In this document: positions 62,014-64,000 of the stretch, in pieces | Layout: every line of letters begins with the position of its first letter | Numbering within the stretch: the first letter of the stretch is position 1 | Origin: Pedobacter sp. KBS0701 | GTDB taxonomy: Bacteria; Bacteroidota; Bacteroidia; Sphingobacteriales; Sphingobacteriaceae | Direction of reading: 5' to 3' | DNA: 64,000 bases | Assembly (NCBI RefSeq): GCF_005938645.2 | Contig: NZ_CP042171.1 | Coordinates: 6,076,001 to 6,140,000 of the forward strand | Made by a program: the position numbers and the translations under genes | Notes under the pieces: generated by a model | Database searches by the model: none | What the model was told of the DNA's origin: nothing | The model's input: only the letters and a program-made list of their open reading frames with translations

Positions 62014-63783
62014 ATGAAAATAAACTTAGTAAAACTGGGTGTGGCTGTGCTATGCCTCATAATGGGCATAGAAACTTTTGCACAACAAAAACTAACCTTA
62101 CCCGATAGCAATAATTACATCATTAACGATAGTGTGATGATTAAAACAAAATACGGCATTAGTTTATCTGCCGTAGTGGTGAGGAAAAAAGGTGTGCAGC
62201 AGAAATTGCCAGCCGCATTGTTCTATTTTATCTACTCCAATACCAATAGAAGTTTGGTGGAAGCCAAATATGCAGCCGATCATGGTTATGTTGGTATTGT
62301 TGCCGATGCAAGAGGAAAACGGCTCAGCCCCGATATACCGGTGCCTTACGAATATGAAACCAAAGATGTAAATGCGGTTATTGATTGGATCATCCAACAA
62401 TCATGGAGTAATGGTAGGGTAGGGATGTATGGTGGAAGTTATTCAGGCTTTGCGCAATGGGCAGCGGCCAAATACCTGCATCCGGCACTTAAAACCATTG
62501 TACCCTATGTAGCGGCTATTCCAGGGCTTGGCTTGCCCATGGAAAATAATGTTTTTTTAGCAGCCAATTATCAGTGGGCATTTTACATCACCAATAACAA
62601 ATACACGGATGATGCTGTGAATAAAGATAATGCCCGTTGGCGCAGGATGCGGAATAACTGGTGGGAAAGTGGGGCCGCTTACAATAAGATCGACAGCATT
62701 GATGGCACACCAAATCCATTGTTGCAGAAATGGCTTAATCACCCCGATTACGATGCCTACTGGCAGTCGATGGTGCCTTATGGTAAAGATTTTAAACACA
62801 TTAATATTCCAGTGCTCAGTATTACTGGTTATTACGACGATGGGCAAATTTCAGCATTAGAGTACCTCCGCGAACATTACAAGTATAATCCATCAGCCGA
62901 ACATTATTTAATTATAGGCCCTTATGATCATTTTGGATCGCAGATAGGTGGAGTAGCCAGGCTGAGAGATTATGAGGTAGACTCAATAGCACTGATCAAT
63001 ACCCGCGAAATCACTTTCCAATGGCTTGATTATATTCTTAAGGGCGGAAAGAAACCTGCACTGTTAAAAGATAAGATCAATTATGAGGTAATGAGCGCAA
63101 GTAAGTGGAAGCATGTTTCTTCATTGGCAAAGATGGAGGATTACCACATCCGCTTTTATCTGGACAGTGCGGAAAACGGGCTGATGCTATCGGAGCAAAA
63201 GCCAGCCAAAGAAATTTTCATGCACCAGCACATTGATCTGGCCGATAGAAACGAGTTCTACAACGATTATTATCCTGATCCGATCATCAAAAAAGAAATC
63301 GACAGATCCAATGGACTGTTTTTTATCACGAAGCCATTTAATCAAGCCATTTCGGTATCAGGTGCACCAGAGGGACAGCTTAAAGCCATCATCAACAAAA
63401 AGGATATGGATGTAGGCCTGGTCCTGTATGAAGTTACTCCCTCTGGCGAATATTTCCAGCTTTCTTATTATTTAGGAAGAGCAAGCTATGCACACGACAT
63501 GAGTAAAAGGAAATTACTCAGGCCTGGCAAATTAGAAACCATACCTTTTTATAGGTCGAGGGTTTTTAGTAAGCAGCTTCAAAAAGGTAGCAGGTTACTT
63601 TTGGTGCTCAATATTAATAAAAATCCTTTTGCGCAGATCAATTATGGAACGGGTAAGGATGTGAGTAAAGAAACTGTAAAAGATGCAGGTACTCCACTCA
63701 AAATTAAATGGTCTACACAGAGTTTTATTGAGTTAGGTTTGTCGGTTGATGCAAAATTTTATTTAGATAAATACAACCGCTAA
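62014..63783 (+). CDS. secreted CocE/NonD (S15-type) alpha/beta hydrolase
   Basis: 589 residues from ATG 62014 (TTG two codons upstream is not needed). Signal peptide (LGVAVLCLIMGIETFAQQK). The N-terminal alpha/beta fold has IVADARGKRLSPDIPVPYEY and the nucleophile region RVGMYGGSYSGFAQWAAAKY (Ser in GGSYSG), with ITGYYDDGQ (acid) and IGPYDHFGSQ (His). The C-terminal jelly-roll (from about 430) holds SGAPEGQLKAIINKKDMDVG, the X-Pro dipeptidyl-peptidase/acylase C domain. Hydrolyses an amide or ester outside the cytoplasm; substrate unknown. Confidence 0.9.
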   Translation: MKINLVKLGVAVLCLIMGIETFAQQKLTLPDSNNYIINDSVMIKTKYGISLSAVVVRKKGVQQKLPAALFYFIYSNTNRSLVEAKYAADHGYVGIVADARGKRLSPDIPVPYEYETKDVNAVIDWIIQQSWSNGRVGMYGGSYSGFAQWAAAKYLHPALKTIVPYVAAIPGLGLPMENNVFLAANYQWAFYITNNKYTDDAVNKDNARWRRMRNNWWESGAAYNKIDSIDGTPNPLLQKWLNHPDYDAYWQSMVPYGKDFKHINIPVLSITGYYDDGQISALEYLREHYKYNPSAEHYLIIGPYDHFGSQIGGVARLRDYEVDSIALINTREITFQWLDYILKGGKKPALLKDKINYEVMSASKWKHVSSLAKMEDYHIRFYLDSAENGLMLSEQKPAKEIFMHQHIDLADRNEFYNDYYPDPIIKKEIDRSNGLFFITKPFNQAISVSGAPEGQLKAIINKKDMDVGLVLYEVTPSGEYFQLSYYLGRASYAHDMSKRKLLRPGKLETIPFYRSRVFSKQLQKGSRLLLVLNINKNPFAQINYGTGKDVSKETVKDAGTPLKIKWSTQSFIELGLSVDAKFYLDKYNR

Positions 63784-63918
63784 TTGATCAGGATATGCAT
63801 TTAGCGGGCCTGGATTTACAATTCGTTTATAAATATTCATTTGTCCGCAGATTTAGAATATGAGCTCAGAATCAACTCCATCACCCATCTTACATTTTCC
63901 ATGCTTTTGCTCCGGGCT

Positions 63919-64000
63919 TCAGACTTTTCGCAACAGTTTACTCACGTGGCTTTCATCAACAAGGCCAAATTCTACGGCAATTTGTTTCAATCCAAATCTT
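63919..64000 (-). CDS. C-terminal end of an HTH protein (partial, 5' part outside window)
   Basis: Open from the window edge to TGA at 63919. The 26 visible residues (RFGLKQIAVEFGLVDESHVS, then KLLRKV) are a helix-turn-helix. AraC proteins have similar text, but they usually run 12-20 residues past this point; REP-type Y1 transposases carry a DnaA-like HTH that ends in this way. Cannot be settled from the fragment. Confidence 0.4.
   Translation of the reverse strand, partial: RFGLKQIAVEFGLVDESHVSKLLRKV

Overview
The window reads as chromosomal DNA of a Bacteroidota member of the Sphingobacteriaceae type (Pedobacter or Mucilaginibacter-like). Reasons: three SusC/SusD pairs with FecI/FecR-type regulators, many lipoproteins with a Cys followed by Lys, promoters of the TTG-N20-TAnnTTTG kind, abundant AraC and HxlR regulators, and intergenic hairpin repeats. 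No taxon-defining gene (rRNA) is present, so the genus is inference.

Layout. 1-0.8 kb: partial PfkB sugar kinase. 0.8-1.3 kb: tRNA-Asn with its own promoter and terminator, inside a ~0.5 kb segment that recurs at 47.6-48.1 kb and survives as a broken stub at 15.3 kb. 1.3-15.2 kb: accessory region of small redox/detoxification genes and regulators (SnoaL-like, Tet(X)-like flavin monooxygenase, two SDRs, F420-type reductase, DinB-like, AraC/HxlR), mixed with decayed genes (SDR, MarR with an amber codon, IS3-family transposase, LytTR regulator, small ORFs), ending in a putative trypsin-like lipoprotein.

15.6-33.9 kb: two surface-signalling/uptake modules facing each other. Module A (+): sigma, FecR, SusC, SusD, DUF4369-thioredoxin. 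Module B (-): sigma, FecR, SusC, SusD and two tandem TlpA-like proteins. 48.3-57.6 kb holds module C (+): the same order, with two DUF4369-thioredoxins. No module contains a glycoside hydrolase, so these are not ordinary polysaccharide utilisation loci. The expected working is: ligand binds SusCD, the SusC STN domain signals to periplasmic FecR, the ECF sigma is released and transcribes susC-susD-tlpA. The ligand is unknown. The constant thioredoxin-fold partner suggests a redox or thiol step on the imported substrate (inference). Each module also has a different hairpin in the fecR-susC gap.

34-47 kb: lipoprotein of unknown function, SDR remnant, secreted alpha/beta hydrolase, AraC regulator, an ArsR-SRPBCC-DoxX-YdeI-like operon, a stretch rich in intergenic repeats (including a ~135 bp MITE-like insertion), DUF4256 protein, GNAT acetyltransferase, Oar-like TonB receptor and a 52-residue lipoprotein. 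57.8-64 kb: VOC protein, a repeat-rich intergenic kilobase, DUF4377-like lipoprotein, a LytS/LytTR two-component pair and a CocE/S15-type secreted hydrolase. No CRISPR array, intact transposase or integrase was seen.
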